A stretch of DNA of 64,000 nucleotides. Origin: Clostridiales bacterium UBA7273. GTDB lineage: Bacteria; Bacillota; Clostridia; Oscillospirales; Oscillospiraceae. The first letter of the stretch is position 1, and every line of letters starts with the position of its first letter. Positions 24,546 through 33,796 of this stretch are shown piece after piece. The stretch spans positions 1 through 64,000 of the forward strand of contig DKRV01000011.1 of assembly GCA_002472405.1 (NCBI GenBank), given 5' to 3'. The notes under the pieces were generated by a model. The model was given only the letters and a program-made list of their open reading frames with translations. It had not been told where the DNA came from and did not search any database. Made by a program: the position numbers and the translations under genes.

Positions 24546-25688
24546 ATGAACATTGCACTTTTGGGCTGCGGAGTTGTCGGCGGCGGCGTTCTGGAGATCG
24601 CGGATAAGCGCGCGGATATGTCGGTCAAATACGTTCTCGTGCGCAGGGACAAGCCGGAGCTTGGCGCAAAGGCCGTTAAGGACATAAACATTATATTAAA
24701 TGATAAAGAGGTCGATACTGTCGTCGAGGTCATGGGCGGCCTGTCGCCGGCGTTTGAATACGTCGCGGCGGCGATGAGAGCCGGCAAAAACGTCGTTACG
24801 GCAAATAAGCACCTTGTTGCACATTATTATAAAGAACTTGTTTCGCTTGCGGCAGAATGCGGCGTTGCGTTCCGCTGCACCCCGGCGGTCGGCGGCGGCA
24901 TACCGTGGCTGGTCAATCTCGAGCGTGTGAAGCGGCTCGACAGCGTGCAGTCGTTCTGCGGCATCATGAACGGAACGACAAACTTCATCCTCGACGCGAT
25001 GCACACCGACGGCTCGGACTTTTCCGAGGTCCTCGCCGAGGCGCAGAAGCTCGGCTATGCCGAGGCTGACCCTTCCGCAGACATCGACGGACTGGATATC
25101 CAGCGCAAAGCCGTCATATCTGCAAACGTTGCGTTCGATGCCTGCCTTTCGGAATCGGATGTTCCCGTGTTCGGCATCCGCAGCATCTTATCCTGCGACA
25201 CTGCTGCGGCCGAGAGCAGATCGCGCATCTGCAAGATGCTCGCCTTCGGCGAAAAGAGCGCATCGGGCGCCGTGAGCTGCTATGTTGAGCCGTGCTTTGT
25301 GCCCTCGGGCGAGCTTGAGGCTGCGGTCTCAACAAACCGCAACGTCATTTCATTTGTCACCGAGCTTACCGGCAAGGAGAGCTTCTACGGTCAGGGCGCC
25401 GGGCGCTACCCCACCGCGTACAACGCCGTGGCCGACTGCGCCGACATAATCGGCGGCGTGAAGAGCTTCTACACCTCGCTCGTGCGCGACGTTCCCGTTG
25501 ACAACAACGTTGCTTCGCACCCGTACTATGTGCGCTTTTCCGGCAGCGACGAGTTTTTAAGCTCGATCGAAGCGGAAAAATGCGGCGAGGGTGTTGTAAC
25601 GATGCCCGTTCCCGTTGCGAAAATGCACGCATGGGCAGCAAAGGCAAAGGAGGCAGATCCCGGAGTGTTCATAGCCGGGCTCATATAA
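24546..25688 (+). CDS. hom: Homoserine dehydrogenase
   Basis: Reduces aspartate semialdehyde to homoserine for threonine and methionine synthesis. 380 aa, so it lacks the C-terminal ACT domain of longer homologues. N-terminal NAD(P) fold with GCGVVGGG (residues 7-14), TANKHLVAHYY (catalytic Lys region) and the family block FCGIMNGTTNFILDAM, LGYAEADPSADIDGLD. Leads a three-gene aspartate-family operon with lysC and asd. Feedback control, if any, would have to come through the aspartokinase ACT domains. Confidence 0.93.
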   Translation: MNIALLGCGVVGGGVLEIADKRADMSVKYVLVRRDKPELGAKAVKDINIILNDKEVDTVVEVMGGLSPAFEYVAAAMRAGKNVVTANKHLVAHYYKELVSLAAECGVAFRCTPAVGGGIPWLVNLERVKRLDSVQSFCGIMNGTTNFILDAMHTDGSDFSEVLAEAQKLGYAEADPSADIDGLDIQRKAVISANVAFDACLSESDVPVFGIRSILSCDTAAAESRSRICKMLAFGEKSASGAVSCYVEPCFVPSGELEAAVSTNRNVISFVTELTGKESFYGQGAGRYPTAYNAVADCADIIGGVKSFYTSLVRDVPVDNNVASHPYYVRFSGSDEFLSSIEAEKCGEGVVTMPVPVAKMHAWAAKAKEADPGVFIAGLI

Positions 25689-25693
25689 TTACA

Positions 25694-27007
25694 ATGTTAA
25701 AGGTTGCAAAATTCGGCGGCTCGTCAATGGCGGACGCCGGGCAGTTCAGAAAAGTCAAGTCCATCATCGAGGCGGATCCGGCGCGCAAGGTCATCGTAGT
25801 TTCCGCCGCCGGCAAGCGCTTCAAGGATGATCACAAGCTTACGGATCTTCTGTATCTGTGCCACGCGCACAAAAAGTACGGCGTAAGCTGCGACCCCGTG
25901 TTCGATATGATCGCCGACCGCTATCGCGAGATATGCGCCGAGCTTGGGCTTTCGGTCGATATCGACTCCGAGCTTTCCGCGCTGCGCGAGGAGATCGAGG
26001 CCGGCATATCCAAGGATAAGCTCGTCTCGCGCGGCGAATATTTTTCGGCAAAGCTCATGGCCGATTTCCTCGGCTACGACTTTCTCGACGCGGAGCTTTG
26101 GCTGCATTTTTCCTTCGACGGCACCATCGACAAGGAGCGCTCCTACGAGGATCTTGAGCGCCTTGCCTCCGGCCGCAGGATAGTCACCCCCGGCTTTTAC
26201 GGCGCAATGCCCGACGGCAGCATCCGAGTGCTCACGCGCGGCGGCAGCGACGTGACCGGTGCGCTGGCAGCAGCGGCGCTGGACGCCGACGTTTACGAAA
26301 ACTGGACGGATGTTTCCGGCATACTCATGGCCGATCCGCGCATAGTTGACGATCCCGACACTATCGAGCGCATAACCTACAACGAGCTGCGCGAGCTGAG
26401 CTACATGGGCGCGCAGGTGCTGCATGAGGGAGCGGTGTTCCCCGTGCGCGAAAAGAATATTCCGCTGAACATCCGAAACACGAACGAGCCGGATCACCCC
26501 GGCACGCTTATCATGGAGCGCTTTGCCGACGAGGAGATTAGTGACCGCTTCATCACCGGCATAGCCGGGCGCAAAAATTTCTCCATCATCACCATTTCCA
26601 AGACCGGGATGAGCTCGCAGATGGGCTCGCTGCGGCAGATGCTCGAGGTTTTTGAAAAGCACGGCGTGTGCGTTGAGTACACCCCCTCCGGCATCGACAG
26701 CGTGTCGTTCGTCGTCGCCGCCGACAAGGCAAAAGATCGCATTTATTCCATCGTCGGCGAGATCCGCGATGCGCTCAGCCCCGACAACATTCAGATAACC
26801 GGCGGAATTTCCGTCGTTGCCGCCGTCGGCCGCCAGATGGCCTTCAAGCCCGGCACATCGGGGCGCATCTTCGCTGCGCTCGGCAAGGCCGGCATCAACA
26901 TCCGCATGATATCCCAGGGTCCGGACGAGCTGAACATTATCGTCGGCGTAAATAACGATGATTTTGAAAGCTGCGTGCGCGTACTATATAATAGCTTTGT
27001 AAAATAA
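25694..27007 (+). CDS. lysC: Aspartate kinase
   Basis: Phosphorylates aspartate, the committed step to lysine, threonine and methionine. 437 aa. N-terminal kinase domain with VAKFGGSSMADAGQF (residues 4-18) and TRGGSDVTGALAAAAL; the last 130 residues hold tandem ACT domains (FSIITISKTGMSSQMGSL; GGISVVAAVGRQMAF). The ATG at 25694 is 5 nt after the hom stop with no clear Shine-Dalgarno, so translation is probably coupled to hom; longer in-frame starts overlap hom and lack the KFGG context. Confidence 0.93.
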   Translation: MLKVAKFGGSSMADAGQFRKVKSIIEADPARKVIVVSAAGKRFKDDHKLTDLLYLCHAHKKYGVSCDPVFDMIADRYREICAELGLSVDIDSELSALREEIEAGISKDKLVSRGEYFSAKLMADFLGYDFLDAELWLHFSFDGTIDKERSYEDLERLASGRRIVTPGFYGAMPDGSIRVLTRGGSDVTGALAAAALDADVYENWTDVSGILMADPRIVDDPDTIERITYNELRELSYMGAQVLHEGAVFPVREKNIPLNIRNTNEPDHPGTLIMERFADEEISDRFITGIAGRKNFSIITISKTGMSSQMGSLRQMLEVFEKHGVCVEYTPSGIDSVSFVVAADKAKDRIYSIVGEIRDALSPDNIQITGGISVVAAVGRQMAFKPGTSGRIFAALGKAGINIRMISQGPDELNIIVGVNNDDFESCVRVLYNSFVK

Positions 27008-27021
27008 GGAGTAAAGTCAAA

Positions 27022-28014
27022 ATGAAAAAATACAACGTAGGTATTCTCGGCGCGACCGGTGCCGTCGGACAGGAAATGATGAAAATTCTCGCCGAGCGCA
27101 GCTTCCCCGTCGGTGAGCTGAGGCTGCTTGCAAGCCGCAACTCCGCAGGCAAGGAGATAAACGGCCACGTCGTCGTCGAGGCATGCAGAGAAAACTTTGA
27201 GGGTCTGGATATCATCCTGGGCGCTGCCGAGAACGACATTGCCGAGCGCTTTGTCGATGACATCAAGGCCTCGGGAGCTGTGTTTATCGACAACTCCAGC
27301 GCGTTCCGCCTCTGCCCCGACGTTCCCCTCGTCGTTCCCGAGATAAACCCCGAGGACGTGAAAAAGCACAAGGGCGTCATCGCAAACCCCAACTGCACCA
27401 CCGTCATCTCCTGCACCGCGGTCAACGCGCTCAACGCAGTCTCCCCCATCGAGAGCATGGTCGTTTCGTCCTATCAGGCCGTTTCCGGCGCAGGCGCTGC
27501 CGGCCCGAAGGAGCTTTTCGGCGAGGTCGAGGCTCTCGCCAAGGGCGAAAGCTACGAGCCGAAGGTCTTCGCTTACCAGATCGCCTACAACGTCATTCCG
27601 CAGATCGGCGGCGAACAGTTTGCCGGCTACACCTCCGAGGAAATGAAGCTTCAGAACGAGGGCAGACGCATCATGCATCTTCCCGAGCTGAAGGTCAGCT
27701 GCACCTGTGTGCGCGTGCCCGTCGTGCGCAGCCACAGCGTTTCCATCTGCCTGAAAACCAAAGAAAAGATCTCCGTCGAGCGTGCGCGCGAGGTCATCGC
27801 TGCCGCTCCCGGCGTGAAGCTCGTTGACGATCTCAACGCGCTGCAATACCCCATGCCGCTGGACACGCAGAACCAGGATCTCGTTTTCGTCGGACGCATC
27901 CGCGAGGATCTCACCGATGAGCGCGGCCTGAACATCTGGTGCTGCGGCGACCAGGTTCGCAAGGGTGCCGCAACCAACGCCGTCCAGATCGCCGAGCTTT
28001 TAGTGGCGAATTAA
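27022..28014 (+). CDS. asd: Aspartate-semialdehyde dehydrogenase
   Basis: Makes aspartate semialdehyde from aspartyl phosphate. 330 aa, normal length. NADP site GILGATGAVGQEMMKIL near the N terminus, active-site Cys in ANPNCTTVIS, and YQAVSGAGAAG plus the substrate-binding RVPVVRSHSVSIC. AAGGAG precedes the start. The last codons, TTA GTG GCG AAT TAA, coincide with the left end of repeat R6, so the C-terminal LVAN and the stop are repeat-derived. Third gene of the hom-lysC-asd operon; no terminator follows except in the repeat. Confidence 0.94.
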   Translation: MKKYNVGILGATGAVGQEMMKILAERSFPVGELRLLASRNSAGKEINGHVVVEACRENFEGLDIILGAAENDIAERFVDDIKASGAVFIDNSSAFRLCPDVPLVVPEINPEDVKKHKGVIANPNCTTVISCTAVNALNAVSPIESMVVSSYQAVSGAGAAGPKELFGEVEALAKGESYEPKVFAYQIAYNVIPQIGGEQFAGYTSEEMKLQNEGRRIMHLPELKVSCTCVRVPVVRSHSVSICLKTKEKISVERAREVIAAAPGVKLVDDLNALQYPMPLDTQNQDLVFVGRIREDLTDERGLNIWCCGDQVRKGAATNAVQIAELLVAN

Positions 28015-28148
28015 GGCTGCTACGGATACGGTGATTTCCGGTATCCCGGTGTCGAGGGTACCGACAAAACCGTAAAGCTGCTGCCATACATAAGTGCGGT
28101 GCCGAGTTTTGCGGCGCACCCCATTGGCTCTCCTGTCAAGGGGAGCAG
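27998..28148. repeat. Composite repeat R6, left part (interrupted by an IS)
   Basis: Starts TTTAGTGGCGAATTAAGGC within asd and runs through GTCGAGGGTACCGACAAAAC and CCCATTGGCTCTCCTGTCAA to the IS left end. It matches other copies of the family up to the insertion point. Confidence 0.85.
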
Positions 28149-29269
28149 GGCAGATAGTCAAGCAAGTGCAACACCATCAGCGAGAAAAACTTCGGCAGGG
28201 GATCTCCAAGCGAGGTATTTTCTGGGGCGGTTGTTGATCTCGCGGACAGCAGCGTCCAACTCATCTTGTGAAACGGCGCGAAAATTGCAGCCCTTGGGAT
28301 AATAAAACCGCAGGATATCATTCGTGTTTTCGTTTGTACCGCGCTGCCACGGCTTGTGCGGCTCGGCAAAGTATATAGGTGCGTTCAGCTCCGCCTCCAT
28401 CTGCCGGAATTCGGAAAAGTCCGAGCCGTTATCAAGACTGACGCTTCTCACCGGAACGTCTTTCAGCAATTCGGTAAGGACGGCTCTTGTCATCGCTGCT
28501 TCGCGCCCGGCTAACAGCCCGGCTTTCAGAAAGCGGCTCTTGCGGTCTACAAGAGTTACCACCAAGCCCTTGCCGACTCCTCCATACACCGTGTCGCCTT
28601 CCCAATCGCCGATCCTGCTTCTTTTTATGATCTACTCCGGCCATTCGGGGATGATCCGATCCGGCTGTATGGTGTTGTAGTTTGCATTTCTTGTCTGGAT
28701 CCGTTTTCCACGCCGCCGAAGGTGCGTTTTTCTTGATATTTGAGGGAAATACTCCTTTGCAATGTAGCGATAGATCGTGGAGTAATGCAGCGGCTCTTCG
28801 TTCGGATGTGTCAGTTTTCTTCGTCCGCAGATAGCTTCCGGCGACCAATGCTCCCTGAGCCTTATCACCACATATTCCCATGTCTCCGTGCCCGGCTGTA
28901 TGGCCCGTCTGACGCTCTACCGCCGGCGCTGGGTGTACAAAATCTGTGTGCGCCAATGATTATACCAGTACGGGTTATCCGGCTTTCGATGAGGCCGGTA
29001 CTTTGACCGGTTTCGTTTTACTTCCCGGCTGACGGAAGATGGGCTGCGCTCAAGAACGGCTGCAGCTTTGCGCAGGCTGAAACCCTCACTTAAAAGTTTT
29101 TGTAGATATTTTCTCTCTTCCAGTGTAAACTGTGTGTAGGACAATACGGCTCACTCCTTGTGTGTGTTTTTGTGGTGATTACATTTTACACAAGTTGAGT
29201 CGTGTTGTCTCTATTTTTTCATCTCCCCGCCCTTCGGTGGGGTGTTGCACTTCGTATGATAACCTGCCT
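28149..29269 (-). mobile_element. IS30-family insertion sequence, about 1.12 kb
   Basis: Bounded by imperfect inverted repeats: left GGCAGATAGTCAAGCAAGTG (from 28149, continuing CAACACC) and right, read inward, GGCAGGTTATCATACGAAGT then GCAACACC (ending 29269). It contains one transposase frame nearly filling the element. Both sides are repeat-family modules, so it landed in a composite repeat. No clear target duplication was found (see rejected items). Confidence 0.85.
28158..29144 (-). pseudogene. IS30-family transposase with two in-frame TAG codons
   Basis: 328-codon frame, full family length, interrupted only by TAG at 28917-28919 and TAG at 28632-28634. Upstream part: helix-turn-helix MSYTQFTLEERKYLQKLLSE and LRKAAAVLERSPSSVSREVK. 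Middle: LREHWSPEAICGRRKL and HYSTIYRYIAKEYFP. Downstream: integrase core with LDNGSDFSEFRQ (Asp), FAEPHKPWQRGTNENTND (Glu region) and NNRPRKYLAWRSPAEVF. The first catalytic Asp region (RIGDWEGDTVYGG) lies just after the second TAG. Since other genes here end in TAG, the codons are real stops and the gene is probably dead. Confidence 0.88.
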
Positions 29270-29599
29270 ACTTCCCCTCAAGGGGAAGGCATTTTAGAGG
29301 CGCTTTTACATTATATCAATACATGTTTTGCGTCAGCCCGACCGGAAAGTTCCGACGAAACCGGAACACACGGGCGATCAATGATCGCCCCTACAAGCTG
29401 CCGTTGGCCACAGTGAAGAGGTAATAGTGAATAGGTGTGGTGTGCGCAAGCGCACGGATTTAAATTCATTAGCCCTTTGGGCGAATACCTCATTTCTTCA
29501 CTTTTACCTTTTACTTATTACTTCGCAGACGCAGTCTGCGCTGCCGGGCCACCGGAGATATATGTATCCGCAGCTGCGTCAATTCGCCTCTGCAAAAAA
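29270..29599. repeat. Composite repeat R6, right part
   Basis: Continues from the IS right end with CTTCCCCTCAAGGGGAAGGC, a new left end ATTTTAGAGGCGC (about 29291), GGGCGATCAATGATCGCCC (about 29372), an AGTGAAGAGGTAATAGTGAA run, GCAGACGCAGTCTGC, and the end CAGCTGCGTCAATTCGCCTC then TGCAAAAAA. The stretch 29145-29649 holds no gene beyond the IS end. Confidence 0.85.
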
Positions 29600-29605
29600 C
29601 GAAAA

Positions 29606-29628
29606 AAGCTCGCCGTTATGGCGAGCTT
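29606..29628 (-). terminator. Terminator of rpmB
   Basis: AAGCTCGCC-GTTAT-GGCGAGCTT, followed on the minus strand by TTTTCGTTTTTT. Confidence 0.9.
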
Positions 29629-29649
29629 GTTTCGGGTAATATCAGGTTA

Positions 29650-29838
29650 TTACACAGCGCGGGTGACCTTACCGCTGCGCAGGCAGCGTGTGCATGCGTA
29701 AACATGCTTCGGACTTCCGTCCACGATCGCCTTGACGCGCTTCACATTGGGCTTCCAAGTACGGTTGGAACGCCTGTGGGAGTGAGACACCTGAATGCCA
29801 AAGGCAACGCCCTTGTCGCAAAACTGACATTTTGCCAT
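29650..29838 (-). CDS. rpmB: 50S ribosomal protein L28
   Basis: 62 aa ribosomal protein of the large subunit. MAKCQFCDKGVAFGIQVSHS starts with the CxxC pair and the C-terminal part has CTRCLRSGKVTRAV, so it is the four-cysteine zinc-binding form. The start at 29838 follows AAGGAGGTG; longer upstream frames have no ribosome site. Monocistronic, with its own promoter and terminator. Confidence 0.96.
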   Translation of the reverse strand: MAKCQFCDKGVAFGIQVSHSHRRSNRTWKPNVKRVKAIVDGSPKHVYACTRCLRSGKVTRAV

Positions 29839-29896
29839 AAGTTGAAGCACCTCCTTGCTTGTGTTTAACTGCGTGCAATTTGCAAACAGCTTATTA

Positions 29897-29925
29897 ATAA
29901 TAACAGAACGTGCCTGCAATTGCAA
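29897..29925 (-). promoter_or_regulatory. Promoter of rpmB
   Basis: Minus-strand TTGCAA (29920-29925), 17-bp spacer, TATTAT (29897-29902). Confidence 0.8.
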
Positions 29926-29952
29926 GAAAAATTTTCGCCGTTGTAAAAATCG

Positions 29953-29981
29953 TTGCAAAATAATGCATTTGAGGTTAATAT
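29953..29981 (+). promoter_or_regulatory. Promoter of the hprK operon
   Basis: TTGCAA (29953-29958), 17-bp spacer, TAATAT (29976-29981), 37 bp before the hprK ATG. Confidence 0.75.
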
Positions 29982-30017
29982 TAATAATGAAATAATATAG
30001 TTTAAAGGAGATCGGCA

Positions 30018-30956
30018 ATGGCGAGTAAATATTCTGTTCTGCTGCGGACGATCGTGAAGGAAAACGGCCTTGAGCCGCTGCACACCTCCAGCGATTACGA
30101 CACGCGGCTTCTGACGGTGGCGGACGTGAACCGCCCCGCGCTTCAGCTTGCCGGATTTTATAATTACTTTGACCCCAACAGACTCCAGATAATCGGCCGG
30201 GTCGAGAGCACATATCTTGAACTGAAAACCGAGGCCGAGCGCCGCAGCTGCTTCGAGGAGCTTATGCGCTATGACATATCGGCGCTTGTTATCTGCCACG
30301 GCGCGTCGGTGTTCCCCGAATGCCTCGAGGTTGCGGAGAAATACGACCGCAATCTGTTCGTAACGCCCGAGGATACCTCCGACTTCATGGCTGATGTCAT
30401 AAGCTCGCTGCACACGCACCTTGCGCCGCGCACGACTATGCACGGTGTGCTCGTCGAAGTTCATGGCGAGGGCGTACTTTTAACGGGCGACTCGGGCATA
30501 GGCAAAAGCGAAACTGCGCTGGAGCTTATAAAGCGCGGACACAAGCTCATTGCCGACGATGCGGTGGATATTCGCCGCATAGGGCGCGACAGGCTCGTGG
30601 GCACCGCGCCGGAGCTTATCCGGTATTACATGGAGCTGCGCGGTATCGGCGTTGTCGATGTCAGGCATCTTTACGGCGTTGGCGCCGTAAAGCCCGAGGG
30701 CGCGATCGACCTCGTTGTGAATCTTGAGGTCTGGGACGATCAGAAGGCGTACGACCGCCTCGGCCTTATAAGCGAGACGCAGGATATCCTCGGAGTGACG
30801 GTGCCGAGCGTGACGATTCCGGTGCGTCCCGGCAGGAACCTTGCCGTTATCCTCGAGCTTGCGGCAATGAACAACCGCCAGAAGAAGATGGGCTACAACG
30901 CCGCGGAGACACTTGCGTCAAACGTAGATCATGCCGTTGACAACGGCACGTTTTAA
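30018..30956 (+). CDS. hprK: HPr kinase/phosphorylase
   Basis: Phosphorylates or dephosphorylates Ser46 of HPr to control carbon catabolite repression. 312 aa. N-terminal regulatory domain (1-130), then the kinase domain with P-loop GVLLTGDSGIGKSETALELI (about 152-171), DDAVDIRRI, and the HprK signature GLISETQDILGVTVPSVTIP. AAAGGAG precedes the ATG. First gene of hprK-murB-rapZ-whiA-lipoprotein-dnaE. Confidence 0.96.
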   Translation: MASKYSVLLRTIVKENGLEPLHTSSDYDTRLLTVADVNRPALQLAGFYNYFDPNRLQIIGRVESTYLELKTEAERRSCFEELMRYDISALVICHGASVFPECLEVAEKYDRNLFVTPEDTSDFMADVISSLHTHLAPRTTMHGVLVEVHGEGVLLTGDSGIGKSETALELIKRGHKLIADDAVDIRRIGRDRLVGTAPELIRYYMELRGIGVVDVRHLYGVGAVKPEGAIDLVVNLEVWDDQKAYDRLGLISETQDILGVTVPSVTIPVRPGRNLAVILELAAMNNRQKKMGYNAAETLASNVDHAVDNGTF

Positions 30957-30967
30957 TAGGAGATATT

Positions 30968-32008
30968 ATGGAAGGTCTTGAAAAAGCAATTGAACAGATA
31001 AAGGAGAACATACCCAAGCTCGACCTTAGGGAAAACGAGCCGATGCGCAATCACTGCTCGTTCAAGGTCGGCGGCGCTGTGCGCGCGTTTGCCGTGCCGG
31101 GCGATCTTTTTGAGATGTCGAAGGTCATGTTCTATCTGCATATGAACGGCGTTTCGCCGCTGACGCTCGGCAAGTGCACCAACGTCATCTTCCCCGAGGA
31201 GGGGCTTGATATTATGGTCATCAGCACGGAGAACCTGCGCAAGCTGCGCCTCGGCGAAACGGAGAACACCATCTACGCCGAAGCCGGCGTATCGCTTGCA
31301 AAGCTCGCGCAGTTTGCGCGCGACAACGGCCTTTCCGGGCTTGAGTTTGCAAGCGGCATTCCCGGCTCGGTGGGCGGCGGCGTTCTGATGAACGCCGGAG
31401 CTTACGGCGGCGAGATGAAGGACGTTGTCGAATCCGTCGTCGTGTACTACGTTCCGACGCAGGCGCTGACCGAGGTCAGAGGCTCCGACTGCGGCTTTGA
31501 GTATCGCCGCAGCGGCTTTGAGAAAATAAACTGTGCGATCATGGGCGCGGTGTTCAAGCTTACTCCCGACGATCCCGAGGCCATCGGCGCGCGCATGAAG
31601 GAAATGAACGAAAAGCGCACGGCAAGTCAGCCGCTGGATATGCCCTCGGCAGGCAGCGCGTTCAAGCGCCCAGTGGGCGGCTATGCCGCGGCGCTCATTG
31701 ACCAGTGCGGCCTGAAGGGCTACACCGTCGGCGGCGCGCAGATAAGCCAGAAGCACGCCGGATTTGCGGTCAACGCAGGCGGTGCAACGTATGACGACGT
31801 TGTTGAGCTGCTCGACCATGTCCGCCGCGAGGTCTATGCTCAGACACAGGTTACCCTCGAGCCGGAGATACGCATCTACCCCAAGGGCATGATGCTTGTT
31901 GACGACTGGCGCGAGAGAAAGCAGACCATCATCGACGGTATGCTCGAGCAGGCAAAGCAGAATGCCGCAGACTCGGCAGCCGAAAGCAGCGACGTTCGGC
32001 CGAGCTGA
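30968..32008 (+). CDS. murB: UDP-N-acetylenolpyruvoylglucosamine reductase
   Basis: FAD enzyme that completes UDP-MurNAc formation for peptidoglycan. 346 aa, slightly longer than the 300-residue short-type enzyme because of a charged C-terminal tail (after PEIRIYPKG). FAD-binding motifs NHCSFKVGGAVRAFAVP and FASGIPGSVGGGVLMNAGAY; active-site region PLDMPSAGSAFKRP. AGGAGATATT precedes the start; it lies 11 bp after hprK. Confidence 0.95.
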   Translation: MEGLEKAIEQIKENIPKLDLRENEPMRNHCSFKVGGAVRAFAVPGDLFEMSKVMFYLHMNGVSPLTLGKCTNVIFPEEGLDIMVISTENLRKLRLGETENTIYAEAGVSLAKLAQFARDNGLSGLEFASGIPGSVGGGVLMNAGAYGGEMKDVVESVVVYYVPTQALTEVRGSDCGFEYRRSGFEKINCAIMGAVFKLTPDDPEAIGARMKEMNEKRTASQPLDMPSAGSAFKRPVGGYAAALIDQCGLKGYTVGGAQISQKHAGFAVNAGGATYDDVVELLDHVRREVYAQTQVTLEPEIRIYPKGMMLVDDWRERKQTIIDGMLEQAKQNAADSAAESSDVRPS

Positions 32009-32028
32009 GCGTTTTGGAGAGAGGATAT

Positions 32029-32889
32029 ATGGATTTTCTTATCATAACCGGCCTGTCCGGCGGCGGCAAGAGCCAGGCCGCGGACATAATTGAGGACCTG
32101 GATTACTACTGCGTGGATAATATGCCCGTTGCACTCATCCCGAAGTTTGCCGAGCTTTGCGCCGCAACAAAGGGACGCTACGAGAAGGTCGCACTGGTGA
32201 CGGATATCCGCGAAAAAAACGGAATAAAGGACATCTTCAACGCCCTTGAAACGCTCAGGGAGATGGACTTCGGCTACAAGATCCTGTTCATGGAGGCAAA
32301 GCCGTCGGTCATCGTAAAGCGCTATAAGGAGTCGCGCCGTCCGCATCCGCTGGCGGCAAAGTCCGGCGGTTCGATCGAGGACGCGATACTCAAGGAGACC
32401 GAGCAGCTGCGCCCGATACGCGACATTGCCGATTATATTATCGACACCTCGCACCTGACCCTCGGGCAGCTGCACAACGAGCTGTACACTTATTTTTCCG
32501 ACTCCGCGACCGACCGCGCGATCATGGTAAACGTCATGTCCTTCGGCTTTAAATACGGCATGCCGCTGGACGCCGACCTCGTGTTCGACGTGAGATTTCT
32601 GCCCAATCCCTTCTACGTTGAGGAGCTTAAGCTTTTAAGCGGCCTTGATGCGCCGGTCAGGGACTATGTTTTCAGCTTTGAGCAGTCGAATGTTTTCATG
32701 GACAAGCTCACGGACATGATAGAGTATCTTCTGCCGCTGTACATAGAAGAGGGAAAGTACAGCCTCACGATCGCCATCGGCTGCACCGGCGGCCGGCACC
32801 GCAGCGTTGCCGTGGCCTCGGCGCTTGCCGGGCATCTTAAGTGCTTCGGCGTGCCGACGGTGAGCATAAACCGCGATATAAACAAATAA
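32029..32889 (+). CDS. rapZ: RNase adapter / nucleotide-binding protein RapZ (YvcJ)
   Basis: 286 aa P-loop protein. Walker A GLSGGGKS (residues 8-15), DIEDLDYYCVDNMPVALIP style N terminus, VFDVRFLPNPFYVEEL, and the C-terminal GCTGGRHRSVAVA loop. In Firmicutes it hydrolyses nucleotides and influences competence and cell-wall sugar metabolism; in enterobacteria it is an adapter for RNase E. The start MDFLII is used because GAGAGAGG lies just upstream. Directly followed by whiA; yvcK, usually between them, is missing. Confidence 0.95.
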   Translation: MDFLIITGLSGGGKSQAADIIEDLDYYCVDNMPVALIPKFAELCAATKGRYEKVALVTDIREKNGIKDIFNALETLREMDFGYKILFMEAKPSVIVKRYKESRRPHPLAAKSGGSIEDAILKETEQLRPIRDIADYIIDTSHLTLGQLHNELYTYFSDSATDRAIMVNVMSFGFKYGMPLDADLVFDVRFLPNPFYVEELKLLSGLDAPVRDYVFSFEQSNVFMDKLTDMIEYLLPLYIEEGKYSLTIAIGCTGGRHRSVAVASALAGHLKCFGVPTVSINRDINK

Positions 32890-32891
32890 GA

Positions 32892-33794
32892 ATGGAAAAA
32901 ACCTTCGCACAAAAAGTTAAAACAGAGCTGTGTCAGCCTCGGGTCGAGCGCAAATGCTGCGCCGTTGCCGAGGCCTACGGCGTTCTGCTGTATGCGCACA
33001 GCTTTTCGGCAAAGGAAATACGCATAACGACGGCAAGCGACGAGCTTGCCGCGCGTCTTCCGCATCTGATGCGCCGCGCCTTCGGTATCGACTTCGACGA
33101 GCCGGAGAAAAGCCGCGGCGTGAAGCATTCGTTCCGGGTAAACGACCCGGATAAGCTGCGCGCGGTGTTCGACGTTGTCGGAAACGACATGAACAGCCCC
33201 TCGCTGCACATAAACTTCGGCGTCATCGAGGAGCCGTGCTGCAAGGCCTCGTTTATCCGCGGCGCGTTTCTCGCCGGAGGTTCGGTGACAGACCCGGCAA
33301 AGCGCTATCACATGGAGCTTGCAACGACGCACTACAGCGTAAGCCGCGAAACATACTCCGTGCTGCTTGAGATGGGCTTTTCGCCCAAGGAGGCGCAGCG
33401 CAAGGGCGACTATCTGCTGTATTTCAAAAAAAGCGAGCACATCGAAGACCTGCTGACGACGATCGGCGCGCCGGTCTCGGCAATGGATATCATGTCCGCC
33501 AAGGTCGAAAAGGATATGAAAAACAGCATAAACCGCAAGGTAAACTGCGATTCTGCAAACGCTGACAAGGTCGTTGAGGCCGCGGCAAAGCAGATGGAGG
33601 CCATCCGCCGCATAGATAAGCTCTATGGACTTGATTCGCTGCCGGATAAGCTTCAGGAGGCGGCGCTGCTGCGCTACGCAAACCCCGAGGCAAGCCTTGC
33701 CGACCTTGCCACGCTCTCGTATCCGCCGGTATCAAAAAGCTGCCTGAGCCACAGGCTCAAGAAGCTGCTGACATACACACCTGAGGAAGACTGA
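32892..33794 (+). CDS. whiA: WhiA family protein
   Basis: 300 aa DNA-binding protein with an N-terminal LAGLIDADG-like fold (GAFLAGGSVTDPAKRYHMEL) and a C-terminal helix-turn-helix (ASLADLATLSYPPVSKSCLSH, then RLKKLL). In Actinobacteria WhiA activates sporulation-septation genes; in Firmicutes it affects cell division and chromosome segregation. It starts 2 bp after the rapZ stop codon without a strong Shine-Dalgarno, suggesting coupling. Confidence 0.95.
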   Translation: MEKTFAQKVKTELCQPRVERKCCAVAEAYGVLLYAHSFSAKEIRITTASDELAARLPHLMRRAFGIDFDEPEKSRGVKHSFRVNDPDKLRAVFDVVGNDMNSPSLHINFGVIEEPCCKASFIRGAFLAGGSVTDPAKRYHMELATTHYSVSRETYSVLLEMGFSPKEAQRKGDYLLYFKKSEHIEDLLTTIGAPVSAMDIMSAKVEKDMKNSINRKVNCDSANADKVVEAAAKQMEAIRRIDKLYGLDSLPDKLQEAALLRYANPEASLADLATLSYPPVSKSCLSHRLKKLLTYTPEED

Positions 33795-33796
33795 AT

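Noticed and set aside
28158..29144. Stop-codon recoding (TAG read as an amino acid)
   Set aside because: Several intact genes here end in TAG, for example the phosphate symporter, so general recoding is unlikely.
28145..29274. Target-site duplication for the IS30-type element
   Set aside because: Bases next to the two ends (GCAG and TACT side) do not form a convincing short direct repeat; the two flanks are different repeat modules, so the original site cannot be reconstructed.
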